The translations under genes were made by a program, and so were the position numbers. From CALVGQ01 sp964368495 (GTDB lineage: Bacteria > Bacillota_I > Bacilli_A > Erysipelotrichales > Erysipelotrichaceae), in the NCBI GenBank assembly GCA_964368495.1, contig CAYJAJ010000006.1:1-64000 (forward strand): 64,000 bases of DNA, read 5' to 3'. The notes under the pieces were generated by a model. That model ran no database searches. It was not told the origin of the DNA and saw nothing but the letters and a program-made list of their open reading frames with translations. Numbering within the stretch: position 1 is the stretch's first letter; each line of letters starts with the position of its first letter. This document shows, piece after piece, positions 41,779 to 50,347 of the stretch.

Positions 41779-42354
41779 ATGAACTATAAAGATAGCTGTA
41801 GACAAAGAATACAATCAAGAAGGGGTTATAGTAACTACAAAGATAAAAATATTTTTCTTAAAAGCTTATATAGTATTGTGATGCTATTTTTGCTTGTTTC
41901 TACTGTTGTGTTGGGAGATTTAATTAATAAAAATAATGGATTTGATACTCTTTTAGCAAACTTAAATTCAATTATTAAACCAATTCAAACATTTGAGTTG
42001 GGAAATTGGATTCCATTTGAAAATTGGTTTGCTCAAGATAATGCAGTAGAAGTAAGTGTGTCTTCTCATTATGAAGAACTGGAAAACCAATACTTTGAAG
42101 CCCTGAATAATCAAGTAGTGAGTGTGGATGATGGGATAGTTTTATATGTTGCATCACAAGCAACCGGAGAATTGGTACTTATTAAACAAGATAACGGAAT
42201 AATTGCAACTTATGGTTCAATGAATGAAATTCATGTTGATGAAGATGATCGGATTTTAAAAGGGCAAATTTTAGGTTTAACTGAAGAAGTTGTCTATTTG
42301 GATTTTAATGATAATGGAAATGAAATAAGTTATATGGATGCACTAGAAAGATGA
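41779..42354 (+). CDS. spoIVFA: SpoIVFA-like membrane protein with a degenerate M23 (LytM) domain
   Basis: This 191-residue protein has a basic N-terminal tail (SCRQRIQSRRGYSNYKDKN) and one membrane helix (LYSIVMLFLLVSTVVLGDLI). A spacer and a domain on the LytM fold follow: VVSVDDGIVLYVASQATGEL, VLIKQDNGIIATYGSMNEIH and DRILKGQILGLTEEVVYLDF. The usual zinc residues of M23 peptidases are missing (the H-x-H positions read as non-metal residues), as in SpoIVFA, a regulator that holds SpoIVFB in check. It overlaps the next gene, an M50 protease, by the ATGA arrangement. Order after mreCD matches Bacillus. ATG 41779 is chosen by the GGTGAT signal. Confidence 0.75.
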   Translation: MNYKDSCRQRIQSRRGYSNYKDKNIFLKSLYSIVMLFLLVSTVVLGDLINKNNGFDTLLANLNSIIKPIQTFELGNWIPFENWFAQDNAVEVSVSSHYEELENQYFEALNNQVVSVDDGIVLYVASQATGELVLIKQDNGIIATYGSMNEIHVDEDDRILKGQILGLTEEVVYLDFNDNGNEISYMDALER

Positions 42355-43001
42355 AATTCAAAGTTCATCTTTTAACTTTTTTGTTATGGATTGTAGCTTT
42401 TTTAAATGATAGTATCAAACCAATAATCTTTTTGTTTTTGATGATGACAATTCATGAACTGGCTCACTGTATGATGGCATGGTTTTTTAAATTAAAGGTA
42501 AGTCGAATTGATATGTTTCCTTTTGGCTTATGCGCTAAAATTGAAAAGTTAGAATCCCAGTCTTGTTTAGTGCAAATATGTGTAATTCTTGCAGGGTTAT
42601 TAATTCATGGAGTGATTCCTATTTTATTGCTATATTTATATAAAGTTGATTTTATTTCTTTGGTGTTTTATAAATGGTGTTTAATGATGAATTTTCAAAT
42701 ATGTTTATTTAATTGTTTACCCATTTATCCGCTTGATGGATCAAGAATTTTTCAAGCGCTGTTATTAAGTGTTTTTTCATTTTATACTACAAAAAAAATA
42801 ATATATCTTTTTTCAGTGATATTTTCTGCAACTTTTTTTATGTTTATAAAAGTAGAAGCGTCCTCATTGCTTGTTTTTTCACTATTGATATTCATCAATT
42901 TAATACAAATAAAAGATATGAAATTAGAAGCAGCATTGCATAAAATTAGTTGTGATTTATTAATATTTATTTTAATGGTTTATGTATATGTTTATCAATA
43001 G
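42351..43001 (+). CDS. spoIVFB: SpoIVFB-like intramembrane M50 metalloprotease
   Basis: This 216-residue protein has six hydrophobic segments. The zinc motif is in MMTIHELAHCMMAWFF (HELAH, about residues 32-36). The second motif, NCLPIYPLDGSRIFQALL, supplies the third ligand Asp in the N-P-L-D-G type of site-2 proteases. Length is near the 288-residue Bacillus enzyme without its C-terminal CBS-like part. SpoIVFB cleaves pro-sigma-K in the mother cell. If the organism does not sporulate, the enzyme must serve another regulated proteolysis step. Start overlaps the upstream stop (ATGA). Confidence 0.85.
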   Translation: MKFKVHLLTFLLWIVAFLNDSIKPIIFLFLMMTIHELAHCMMAWFFKLKVSRIDMFPFGLCAKIEKLESQSCLVQICVILAGLLIHGVIPILLLYLYKVDFISLVFYKWCLMMNFQICLFNCLPIYPLDGSRIFQALLLSVFSFYTTKKIIYLFSVIFSATFFMFIKVEASSLLVFSLLIFINLIQIKDMKLEAALHKISCDLLIFILMVYVYVYQ

Positions 43002-43093
43002 GGTTAATAATTGATTTGTAGATAAAATATTTTAAAAACAAAAGTCAAGCCTCTTATTTTATGTTATAATTCTTAAAGAAGGCGAGTGATAAG

Positions 43094-44125
43094 ATGAAAA
43101 AACGTATATGGTTATGCTTATTTTTAAGTTTAATGACACTTACTGGTTGTCGTTCTGTTACACCAAAAGTTGTCTATACAGTGTATCCGATTGGTTATAT
43201 ATTTGATCGATTAGCTGGTGATAGAGTTGAGAAAGTTTCAATTCAAGAAGATGTCATAGTTCAAAGGGCAACTGTGGATGATTCTTATGAATGGATACTT
43301 GAAGATGCTAGTTTGTTTTTGCATATTGGTACTTTAGAACCATATATGGAAATATATGGAGCGACAATACGAGAAACCACACCAACACTTGATTTATCGA
43401 TTAAAAGCAGTATTTATAGTTTTAAAAGATACACAAGATTTAATGTTGATAATGTGGAATCATGGGTTGAAACTGACTATTATTCGGATGAAGTTATGAG
43501 TACTATAGATACGAATACCCGTGATTTATATTTATGGACTGATCCAATCTCGATGGTTTCAATGGCTAGAGAAATAAAAGGGTGGCTTCAAACTGTATTT
43601 CCAGAAGATGCAAGTATTATTGAAGATAACTTTTTGGCTCTTGAAAGTGATTTAATCAGATTAGATGCTGATTATCAAAATTTATCTTCACAATTAAAAC
43701 TCGAAGGGCAAACTGTCAAGTTTGTATCCATGACTGCAAGTTTTGGTAATTGGCAACGAACATATGGTTTTCAAGTTTATCCGATAATTTTATCAAAGTA
43801 TGGAGTGCTTCCTACAGATGAACAATTAGAGGTAATAAAGCAGAGAATTATTAATGATGGGGTAGAATACATTGCATATGAACCAAACATGAGTGAAGAT
43901 ATGGTTGAATTATTTAATAAATTGGAAACTGAACTTGATTTGGTAAGGGTGAATTTAAGTAATTTATCTAGTATTAATGAAACACAGAAAAATGAAAACA
44001 TGGATTACATTTCGATTATGTATGAAAATCTTAGTACACTTGAGAATATGGCTAGTTATAATATTGGTATTACAGAAGAAGCACAAGGGGATGAAGAAGA
44101 TTTATCAACTAGTGATGATGAATAA
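43094..44125 (+). CDS. ZnuA/TroA-fold lipoprotein lacking the usual metal-binding histidines
   Basis: This 343-residue lipoprotein has signal MKKRIWLCLFLSLMTLTGC with the lipobox at Cys19. The chain follows the cluster A-I metal-binding protein fold: VVYTVYPIGYIFDRLAGDRV, ASLFLHIGTLEPYMEIYG, DLYLWTDPISMVSMAREI, FVSMTASFGNWQRTYGFQ and the late EYIAYEPNMSEDMVELF. In true ZnuA/TroA proteins these segments read HEYEP, DPHxWLDP and HxAFxY. Here the histidines are replaced and only the last Glu is clear. No ABC permease or ATPase gene is adjacent. It may have a changed ligand or a structural role (inference). Confidence 0.75.
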   Translation: MKKRIWLCLFLSLMTLTGCRSVTPKVVYTVYPIGYIFDRLAGDRVEKVSIQEDVIVQRATVDDSYEWILEDASLFLHIGTLEPYMEIYGATIRETTPTLDLSIKSSIYSFKRYTRFNVDNVESWVETDYYSDEVMSTIDTNTRDLYLWTDPISMVSMAREIKGWLQTVFPEDASIIEDNFLALESDLIRLDADYQNLSSQLKLEGQTVKFVSMTASFGNWQRTYGFQVYPIILSKYGVLPTDEQLEVIKQRIINDGVEYIAYEPNMSEDMVELFNKLETELDLVRVNLSNLSSINETQKNENMDYISIMYENLSTLENMASYNIGITEEAQGDEEDLSTSDDE

Positions 44126-44126
44126 G

Positions 44127-44148
44127 AGACCGTTTATGCGGTCTTTTT
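44127..44148 (+). terminator. Terminator of the ZnuA-like lipoprotein gene
   Basis: AGACCG (44127-44132) pairs with CGGTCT (44139-44144) around a 6-nt loop, followed by T residues (TTTTT including the stem end). It lies directly before polA. Confidence 0.8.
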
Positions 44149-44165
44149 AGACTTAGGAGACAAAT

Positions 44166-46760
44166 ATGAAAAAAATGATGTTGGTGGATGGAAATTCATT
44201 GTTGTTTAGAGCTTTTTATGCAACTATCTATGGTCGCCCAATGACTACAAGCGAAGGTATATACACAAATGCTGTTTTCGCATTTGCAAACATGATGAAT
44301 AAAGCAATCGACTTAATACAGCCTGATGCAATTCTAATTGCATTTGATTCATCAAAAAAGAACTTTAGACATGAATTATATAGTGAATACAAAGGCGGGC
44401 GGAAAGAAACTCCAATCGAATTAATTGGTCAATTTCAAATTATTCGTGAATTTTGTGATGCAATGAATTATTGTCGCTATGAAAAAGAAGGAATTGAAGC
44501 AGATGATATTATTGGTAGCATGGTTAATAAGTATTCAAATTACGATATTAATATTTTAAGCAGTGATCGCGATTTACTTCAATTAATTAATGAAAATGCA
44601 TCTGTTTGGTTATTGAAAAAAGGTCTTACTGACATTGATGAGGTGACCAATGATAACATCATTGAAAAGATTGGCGTTAATCCAAAACAAATTATTGATT
44701 TAAAGGGATTGTCTGGAGATAAGTCAGATAATATTCCAGGAATTCCAAAAGTTGGAGATAAAACAGCGCTTAAATTGCTTAATGAATATCATTCATTGGA
44801 AAATATAATTGAAAACAGCATAAATATTAAAGGAAAACTTGGTGAGTCAATTACTACATATAAGGAGCAAGCACTACTTTCGAAACGTTTAGCTACAATT
44901 AAGACTGATGAAGAAATACCACTAAATGACTATGATTTTACTTATGAACCTAAAGTAAATGAACAAATGGCTTTTTATCAGAAATATGAGATGAATTCTT
45001 TAATTAGAAAGCTTCAAGAAAATTCAGTTAAAGAGGTTAAAGAAAGCACTACCCAAATTCAACATGTATTGAAATGTCCTAGTGAGTTGCTTCATGAAGA
45101 TGTGTTAATCCTTTTTGATATGGACTTAGAAAATCCTTATTTAGCATCATTGTATGGATTAGCGCTGAAGGATGAAAAAAATAGTGTTTATATGGTTTTA
45201 GACGATGTAATGAAGGACGAGTGTTTGTTGTCGTTTTTATCAAGTAATTTATCAAAAATGAGCTATGATGTTAAAAATGTTATGCATGTGCTTAATCGTT
45301 ATGATTTAGTTGTCAACCATTTGAGTTTCGATGCAATGATTGCGATATTTTTGTGTGATACGACAATCAATAGTTTAGAAAAAATACAAATTAAATATGA
45401 TTTTAATTTGCCATATCAGCTACATGAAATTTATGGCAAAGAAAACAAAATGACTTTACCTTTGTTGTCTCAACAAATAGAGCATATTGGTGCTAAAGCT
45501 GATTTGCTTTATCAAGCTGCAATAAAATCAAAAGAAGATTTAAAAACTTTAGAATTAGAGTCACTGTTTTATGATATTGAAATGCCACTAGCAACAGTCT
45601 TGTTTAACATGGAAAAACAAGGAATTCATGTTGATCAGAATTGTCTTGATGATATTTCAAAAACAATGAAAGATAAAATTGATGAAATAAGCTCACGAAT
45701 GAATGAGTACACAGACGAAGAAGTTAATTATAATTCTCCTAAGCAGTTAGCAGTGCTTTTATTTGATAAATTAGGATTAAAAGAAAATAAGAAACGTTCT
45801 ACATCGATAGAAATTCTTGAAAAACTAAAAGGTAAACATCCAATCATTGATGATTTAATTAGTTATCGAAAATATCAAAAATTAGTAAGTACTTATTCAG
45901 AAGGACTTAAAAAATCAATTTTCAGTGATGGGAAAATTCATACAATTTACAATCAATGTATTACACAAACAGGAAGATTATCAAGTACAGCACCAAACCT
46001 ACAAAATATTAGTGTTCGAGATGAAGAAGGTCGATTGGTTAGAAAAGCATTTGTTGCCACTGGTGATAATGTCTTGTTGTCTGCGGATTATTCGCAAGTG
46101 GAGCTTAGAATCCTTGCCCATATGGCTAAGGAAAAACGCTTGATTGAAACATTTAATTTAGGGATTGATGTTCATACACAAACTGCATGTGATATATTTG
46201 AGGTACAACAAGATGAAGTGACTTCTTTACAAAGACGACAAGCAAAAGCCGTTAATTTTGGTATTGTTTATGGAATATCTGATTTTGGTTTATCTGAACA
46301 GCTTCAAATAAGTGTTAAAGAAGCACAAGCATTTATAGAGAAATACTTACAAACATATCCAAATATATCAATATTTATGAAAGAAGTAGTTGATTTTTGT
46401 ATAGAGAATGGATATGTTAAGACAATTTTAAATCGCCGTAGAGAAATAAAAGAGATTCATGATAAGAACTATATGATTAGAGAGTTTGGTAAAAGAGCTG
46501 CAATGAATGCACCGATACAAGGAACGGCAGCAGATTTGATTAAAATTGCAATGATCAACATAGAAAAAGAGTTAAAAGCAAGAAAATTAAAATCAAAAAT
46601 GATTTTGCAAGTACATGATGAATTGATTTTTGATGTTGTTATAGAGGAGATTGAAGTAATGAAAGAGCTAGTTAAATCACAAATGAAACATGCGATGAAA
46701 CTTGATGTAGAACTTGAAGTTCAAGTTGAGTGTGGTAAAACTTGGTATGAGGCAAAATAA
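44166..46760 (+). CDS. polA: DNA polymerase I
   Basis: This 864-residue protein has the 5'-3' exonuclease domain at about 1-290 (MMLVDGNSLLFRAFYA; FDSSKKNFRHELYSEYKGGR; LSSDRDLLQLI; LKGLSGDKSDNIPGIPKVGD). The middle 3'-5' exonuclease-like domain lacks the D-x-E (LILFDMDLENPYL), so proofreading is probably inactive, as in Bacillus. The polymerase domain has all signatures: motif A DYSQVELRILAHMAKEK, the O-helix RRQAKAVNFGIVYGISDFGL and motif C LQVHDELIFDV. It fills gaps in repair and lagging-strand synthesis. mutM overlaps its stop codon by 1 nt. Confidence 0.97.
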   Translation: MKKMMLVDGNSLLFRAFYATIYGRPMTTSEGIYTNAVFAFANMMNKAIDLIQPDAILIAFDSSKKNFRHELYSEYKGGRKETPIELIGQFQIIREFCDAMNYCRYEKEGIEADDIIGSMVNKYSNYDINILSSDRDLLQLINENASVWLLKKGLTDIDEVTNDNIIEKIGVNPKQIIDLKGLSGDKSDNIPGIPKVGDKTALKLLNEYHSLENIIENSINIKGKLGESITTYKEQALLSKRLATIKTDEEIPLNDYDFTYEPKVNEQMAFYQKYEMNSLIRKLQENSVKEVKESTTQIQHVLKCPSELLHEDVLILFDMDLENPYLASLYGLALKDEKNSVYMVLDDVMKDECLLSFLSSNLSKMSYDVKNVMHVLNRYDLVVNHLSFDAMIAIFLCDTTINSLEKIQIKYDFNLPYQLHEIYGKENKMTLPLLSQQIEHIGAKADLLYQAAIKSKEDLKTLELESLFYDIEMPLATVLFNMEKQGIHVDQNCLDDISKTMKDKIDEISSRMNEYTDEEVNYNSPKQLAVLLFDKLGLKENKKRSTSIEILEKLKGKHPIIDDLISYRKYQKLVSTYSEGLKKSIFSDGKIHTIYNQCITQTGRLSSTAPNLQNISVRDEEGRLVRKAFVATGDNVLLSADYSQVELRILAHMAKEKRLIETFNLGIDVHTQTACDIFEVQQDEVTSLQRRQAKAVNFGIVYGISDFGLSEQLQISVKEAQAFIEKYLQTYPNISIFMKEVVDFCIENGYVKTILNRRREIKEIHDKNYMIREFGKRAAMNAPIQGTAADLIKIAMINIEKELKARKLKSKMILQVHDELIFDVVIEEIEVMKELVKSQMKHAMKLDVELEVQVECGKTWYEAK

Positions 46761-47575
46761 TGCCAGAACTTCCTGAGGTTGAAACGGTAGTTAAAACTCT
46801 TGAACAATTAATTAGTCAAAGAAAAATTACCGATGTTCATGTACTTTATGATAAAATATTAGATAGAAATACAGAAGAATTTAAACAAACAATAATAAAT
46901 CAAAGTTTTTTAGGCTTTAAAAGACGAGGTAAGTATATTATTTTTCAGTTAAACAATTGTGATTTAGTAGTTCACTTACGCATGGAAGGTAAATTCTATG
47001 TCAAAAGTGTCGATGAGAATTTTGATCATCACACGCACATTCAGTTTTTCTTAGATGATGGAAGAAGATTGGATTATCATGATGTAAGAAAGTTTGGAAC
47101 ATTTGAAATAATTGATAAATCAGACAATTATGATTGTTTTAAAAAACTTGGTCCAGAACCATTTAGTGAAATGTTTAATGAAGAATATATCAAGAATAAA
47201 ATTAGAAACAAGAAGATTGCCTTAAAAAAAATGTTGTTAGATCAAAGTTTTGTTGCAGGCATTGGAAATATTTATGCTGATGAAGTGTGCTTTAGAATGA
47301 AGCTACATCCATTGCATTTAATTAATGATTTATCAGATAAGCAAGTAAAGGAATTAATTATATCAATACGATCTGTGTTAAGTAAAGCAATTAAGGCAGG
47401 TGGTAGCACAATTCGTAGCTATACATCATCTTTAGGTGTGAATGGATTATTTCAACTTCAAATTGATGTGTATGGAAGAGAAAATGAACCCTGCACCAAT
47501 TGTAAAACTCGAATTAAAAAGATAAAAGTTGGGGGAAGAGGGACTTGTTTTTGTCCTAACTGTCAAAAAATATAA
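46760..47575 (+). CDS. mutM: Formamidopyrimidine-DNA glycosylase
   Basis: This 271-residue protein excises 8-oxoguanine and formamidopyrimidines. The catalytic N-terminal proline and glutamate are in PELPEVETVVKTLE. Lys in GFKRRGKYIIFQL and VVHLRMEGKFYV follow, the helix-two-turn-helix region includes LLDQSFVAGIGNIYADEVCF, and the C-terminal zinc finger is CTNCKTRIKKIKVGGRGTCF then CPNC. Its ATG shares one base with the polA stop codon, so the two are translationally coupled. Confidence 0.96.
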   Translation: MPELPEVETVVKTLEQLISQRKITDVHVLYDKILDRNTEEFKQTIINQSFLGFKRRGKYIIFQLNNCDLVVHLRMEGKFYVKSVDENFDHHTHIQFFLDDGRRLDYHDVRKFGTFEIIDKSDNYDCFKKLGPEPFSEMFNEEYIKNKIRNKKIALKKMLLDQSFVAGIGNIYADEVCFRMKLHPLHLINDLSDKQVKELIISIRSVLSKAIKAGGSTIRSYTSSLGVNGLFQLQIDVYGRENEPCTNCKTRIKKIKVGGRGTCFCPNCQKI

Positions 47576-47596
47576 ATAAGCACTAATGGAGGGGTT

Positions 47597-48169
47597 ATGA
47601 AAAGAGTCGCAATTACTGGGACAATTGGTTCAGGTAAATCAATGTGTAGCTTAATTTTAAAGAAATTAGGTTATACGGTCTTTGATTGTGATGAAGTTTC
47701 TAAACAATTGCTTCAAAGAAATGAAAATGGTTATCATCAAGTGGTAAAAAGATTTAATTGTTTAAACAAAGAACACGAAATTGATAAAGAATGTTTGGCA
47801 TCGATTGTCTTTAATGATACTGAAGCAAAACAAGATTTAGAGGCTATTCTTCATCCACTTATTTTAAATAGGATGTTTGAAGAAAGTGAGCGATGCAAAA
47901 GTCAAATATTCTTTGCTGAGGTACCTTTGTTGTTTGAATCAAATTGGCAACAATATTTTGATGTCGTTCTTGTGATAAGCGTTCGCGATGATATTAGAAT
48001 AAGTAGAATGAATGAATTTAGAAATATGGATAAGTATCAAGTGATGCAAAGAATGAAGTCACAAATGAGTGAAAAAGATAAAATAAACAAAGCAACAAAA
48101 GTAATTGAAAATAACGGAAATACTGAACAATTAGAAAAGGATTTAATTGAGTGGTTAAATACTTTGTAG
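47597..48169 (+). CDS. coaE: Dephospho-CoA kinase
   Basis: This 190-residue kinase performs the last step of coenzyme A synthesis, phosphorylating the 3' hydroxyl of dephospho-CoA. It has the P-loop AITGTIGSGKSMCSLILKKL, GYTVFDCDEVSKQLL with the catalytic Asp, LHPLI, the strand FFAEVPLLFESN and the lid region VVLVISVRDDIRISRM. Length is standard. It lies between mutM and dnaB, an order close to that in Bacillus (polA-mutM-coaE ... dnaB-dnaI). Confidence 0.95.
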   Translation: MKRVAITGTIGSGKSMCSLILKKLGYTVFDCDEVSKQLLQRNENGYHQVVKRFNCLNKEHEIDKECLASIVFNDTEAKQDLEAILHPLILNRMFEESERCKSQIFFAEVPLLFESNWQQYFDVVLVISVRDDIRISRMNEFRNMDKYQVMQRMKSQMSEKDKINKATKVIENNGNTEQLEKDLIEWLNTL

Positions 48170-48177
48170 GAGGAGCT

Positions 48178-49365
48178 ATGGATTTAAAAGGAAAAGATGG
48201 ATATAAAGTTGAGTGCTCATTTGCATTAACGAATGAACAAATTTATTCCTTAATGCAATGTTATCAATCGTGCATAGGGTCGTGTGCTGTATCACTGTAT
48301 TTAACACTTATTAGTGAGTCGATTGAACAAAGAGGGTTTGATTTGCACCAGAGAATTTGTGCACTTATGGGAATTGATATTGTAGCGTTTGAACATGCAA
48401 GGAATGCTTGCGAAGAATACAATTTATTACAGACTTACGCAAATGAAAGTGATTCAAAAACTACATTTATTTATGTAGTCAAACCTGCGCTTTTGGTGAA
48501 TGATTTTGTTGCGCATGCAGTTTATGGAAGAAGATTATTTCAAGTGGTAAATTCTAAAGTTATTGAGGCAACAAAGTCAAAACATATTCAACCTATTTAC
48601 GATAAATCGGATTATAAAAATATATCAAAGAAGTTTAATTCACAAAAACTACAAGCTTGGAATAGTGAGGATGAAGTAAAGTTTAACAAAGTGAAACCTA
48701 TCTATACCTTTAATCAATCAATGGATGCACATATTCGTTTTGATTATGCTACTTTTTTACAAGAGAGCACTAATTTATCTTTTCCGATAGAAGCTAGAAC
48801 AAAAGAAGCACTTCAAATTATTGGTGAGCTGGCTACAGTTTATGGTGTTGCTTCTGATAGAATGCGTATTTTGGTTGGTCATTGTATTAATAATTCTACA
48901 AATGTGCTTGATATTCAGAAGTTAAAAGCGCTTGTTTCTTATGAAAAACCAAAAGAAACAAAAGCTAAAAATCCTTATGATTTATCACCAGTTTTGTTTT
49001 TGCAAAACATACAAGAGGGAATACCGGTAAGCAAAAGTGATGCCAAAGTATTGGAAGACTGCGTGAGCAAATACAGGTTAAAACAGGAAGTAGTTAATGT
49101 ATTAATAGAAACCGTATTAAGAAAAAATAATAATCGTTTAAATACTGCGTTTGTAGAAAAAATTGCAACATCCTGGGTAAGAAGTAAAATAGATACTTTA
49201 GAAGCAGCTTTAGAGGCTTCTAAGGAAATTGGAGTAAAACAATCAAATTATAAAGTTCGAAAAGTTGAATTGCCAAAGACATTTGTTGATGATAGTGATG
49301 TAGCTAAAATGAGTGATGAAGAATTGAATAAACTTAGAGAAAGACTAAAAAGAAATGGAGGTTAA
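48178..49365 (+). CDS. dnaB: Replication initiation protein DnaB (DnaD-domain helicase loader)
   Basis: This 395-residue protein has the two-part structure of Bacillus DnaB. The N-terminal winged-helix region includes QIYSLMQCYQSCIGSCAVSL and HQRICALMGIDIVAFEHARN. The DnaD/DnaB-II region at about 275-365 contains DLSPVLFLQNIQEGIPVSKS, RLKQEVVNVLIETVLRKNN and VEKIATSWVRSKIDTLEAAL. It helps recruit the replicative helicase at the origin together with DnaI, encoded 5 nt downstream. ATG 48178 is chosen because AGGAGG lies just upstream. An earlier alternative start would lie inside coaE. Confidence 0.88.
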   Translation: MDLKGKDGYKVECSFALTNEQIYSLMQCYQSCIGSCAVSLYLTLISESIEQRGFDLHQRICALMGIDIVAFEHARNACEEYNLLQTYANESDSKTTFIYVVKPALLVNDFVAHAVYGRRLFQVVNSKVIEATKSKHIQPIYDKSDYKNISKKFNSQKLQAWNSEDEVKFNKVKPIYTFNQSMDAHIRFDYATFLQESTNLSFPIEARTKEALQIIGELATVYGVASDRMRILVGHCINNSTNVLDIQKLKALVSYEKPKETKAKNPYDLSPVLFLQNIQEGIPVSKSDAKVLEDCVSKYRLKQEVVNVLIETVLRKNNNRLNTAFVEKIATSWVRSKIDTLEAALEASKEIGVKQSNYKVRKVELPKTFVDDSDVAKMSDEELNKLRERLKRNGG

Positions 49366-49370
49366 TTTAG

Positions 49371-50273
49371 ATGAAACCACTTAATTTTAAAGTTGAAGTA
49401 AATGATGAAGTTTTAAAAGAAAGAAATAAGTGCATTGAAATGTTAAAAAAAGATGAATATCTTTTGGAATTATGTGCAAAATCAAATATAGATACTAGTT
49501 TAATTGAAAAGTATCCATATCGTTTTTTAAAGTGGATTAATGGTATTAAGCTTTGTGGAAATTGTATGGGATTAAGTGAATGCAAACAAGAGAATATCGG
49601 GAAAGTTTATCATCTAAAGTATGATGGCTATTTGGACTTTGTTTTACAGTCATGTCGTTATACAAGAACAAAACAAAAAGAACTTGCTCATCTAAAATCG
49701 TTTGCTATCAATGATATGCCTTCTACTTTAAATAATGTATCAATTGGACAATTGGAAACAAATGCATTAAATGGCATTGCTATTTCTGAAGTAGATTATT
49801 GGCTACAAAGTCCAAATGAAATTGGATTTTATCTTCATGGTAAAATGGGGGTTGGAAAAAGCACTTTAGCAGCATGTGCATGCAATGAGTTGGCAAGGGA
49901 GAATAAATGGGTTGCGTTTGTTAATGTTCCAGATTTTGTAATGAGAATGAAAAGTTTATTTAATAGTCCAGAGGAGTATCAAAAACAAATTAGAATCTGT
50001 CAGAATGTGGATTTTTTAGTTTTAGATGATATTGGAGCTGAAAGTGTAACTGCGTGGGTAAGAGATGAACTATTATTTCCGATTTTAAATAAAAGAATGG
50101 ATGAAAAGAAGTTCACGTGGTTTACTAGCAATGAAGACTTAGATAGTTTGCTAGAACATTATTCATTTAGCTCAAAGTTTGGTGAAGAAAAAATGAAAGC
50201 AGTTAGAATAATGGAAAGAATTAAAACTTTAAGTAAAATGCATATCATTGGTGGTGAAAATCGTAGGGTTTAG
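49371..50273 (+). CDS. dnaI: Primosomal helicase loader DnaI
   Basis: This 300-residue AAA+ ATPase has an N-terminal zinc-binding-type region with spaced Cys (LELCAKSN; LCGNCMGLSECKQENIG; LQSCRYTR). It then has the Walker A motif YLHGKMGVGKSTLAACACNE (about 158-177), Walker B VDFLVLDDIGAESVTAWVRD, the sensor FTWFTSNEDLDSLLEHY, and the arginine-finger region VRIMERIKTL. It loads the replicative helicase onto DNA. It is co-transcribed with dnaB. Confidence 0.93.
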   Translation: MKPLNFKVEVNDEVLKERNKCIEMLKKDEYLLELCAKSNIDTSLIEKYPYRFLKWINGIKLCGNCMGLSECKQENIGKVYHLKYDGYLDFVLQSCRYTRTKQKELAHLKSFAINDMPSTLNNVSIGQLETNALNGIAISEVDYWLQSPNEIGFYLHGKMGVGKSTLAACACNELARENKWVAFVNVPDFVMRMKSLFNSPEEYQKQIRICQNVDFLVLDDIGAESVTAWVRDELLFPILNKRMDEKKFTWFTSNEDLDSLLEHYSFSSKFGEEKMKAVRIMERIKTLSKMHIIGGENRRV

Positions 50274-50347
50274 TAAAATTCGATAGTTAGTGTTTTATTT
50301 CACAAAATAAAATGATATTATATTATTGGATAAAAGGAGATTGTCAA

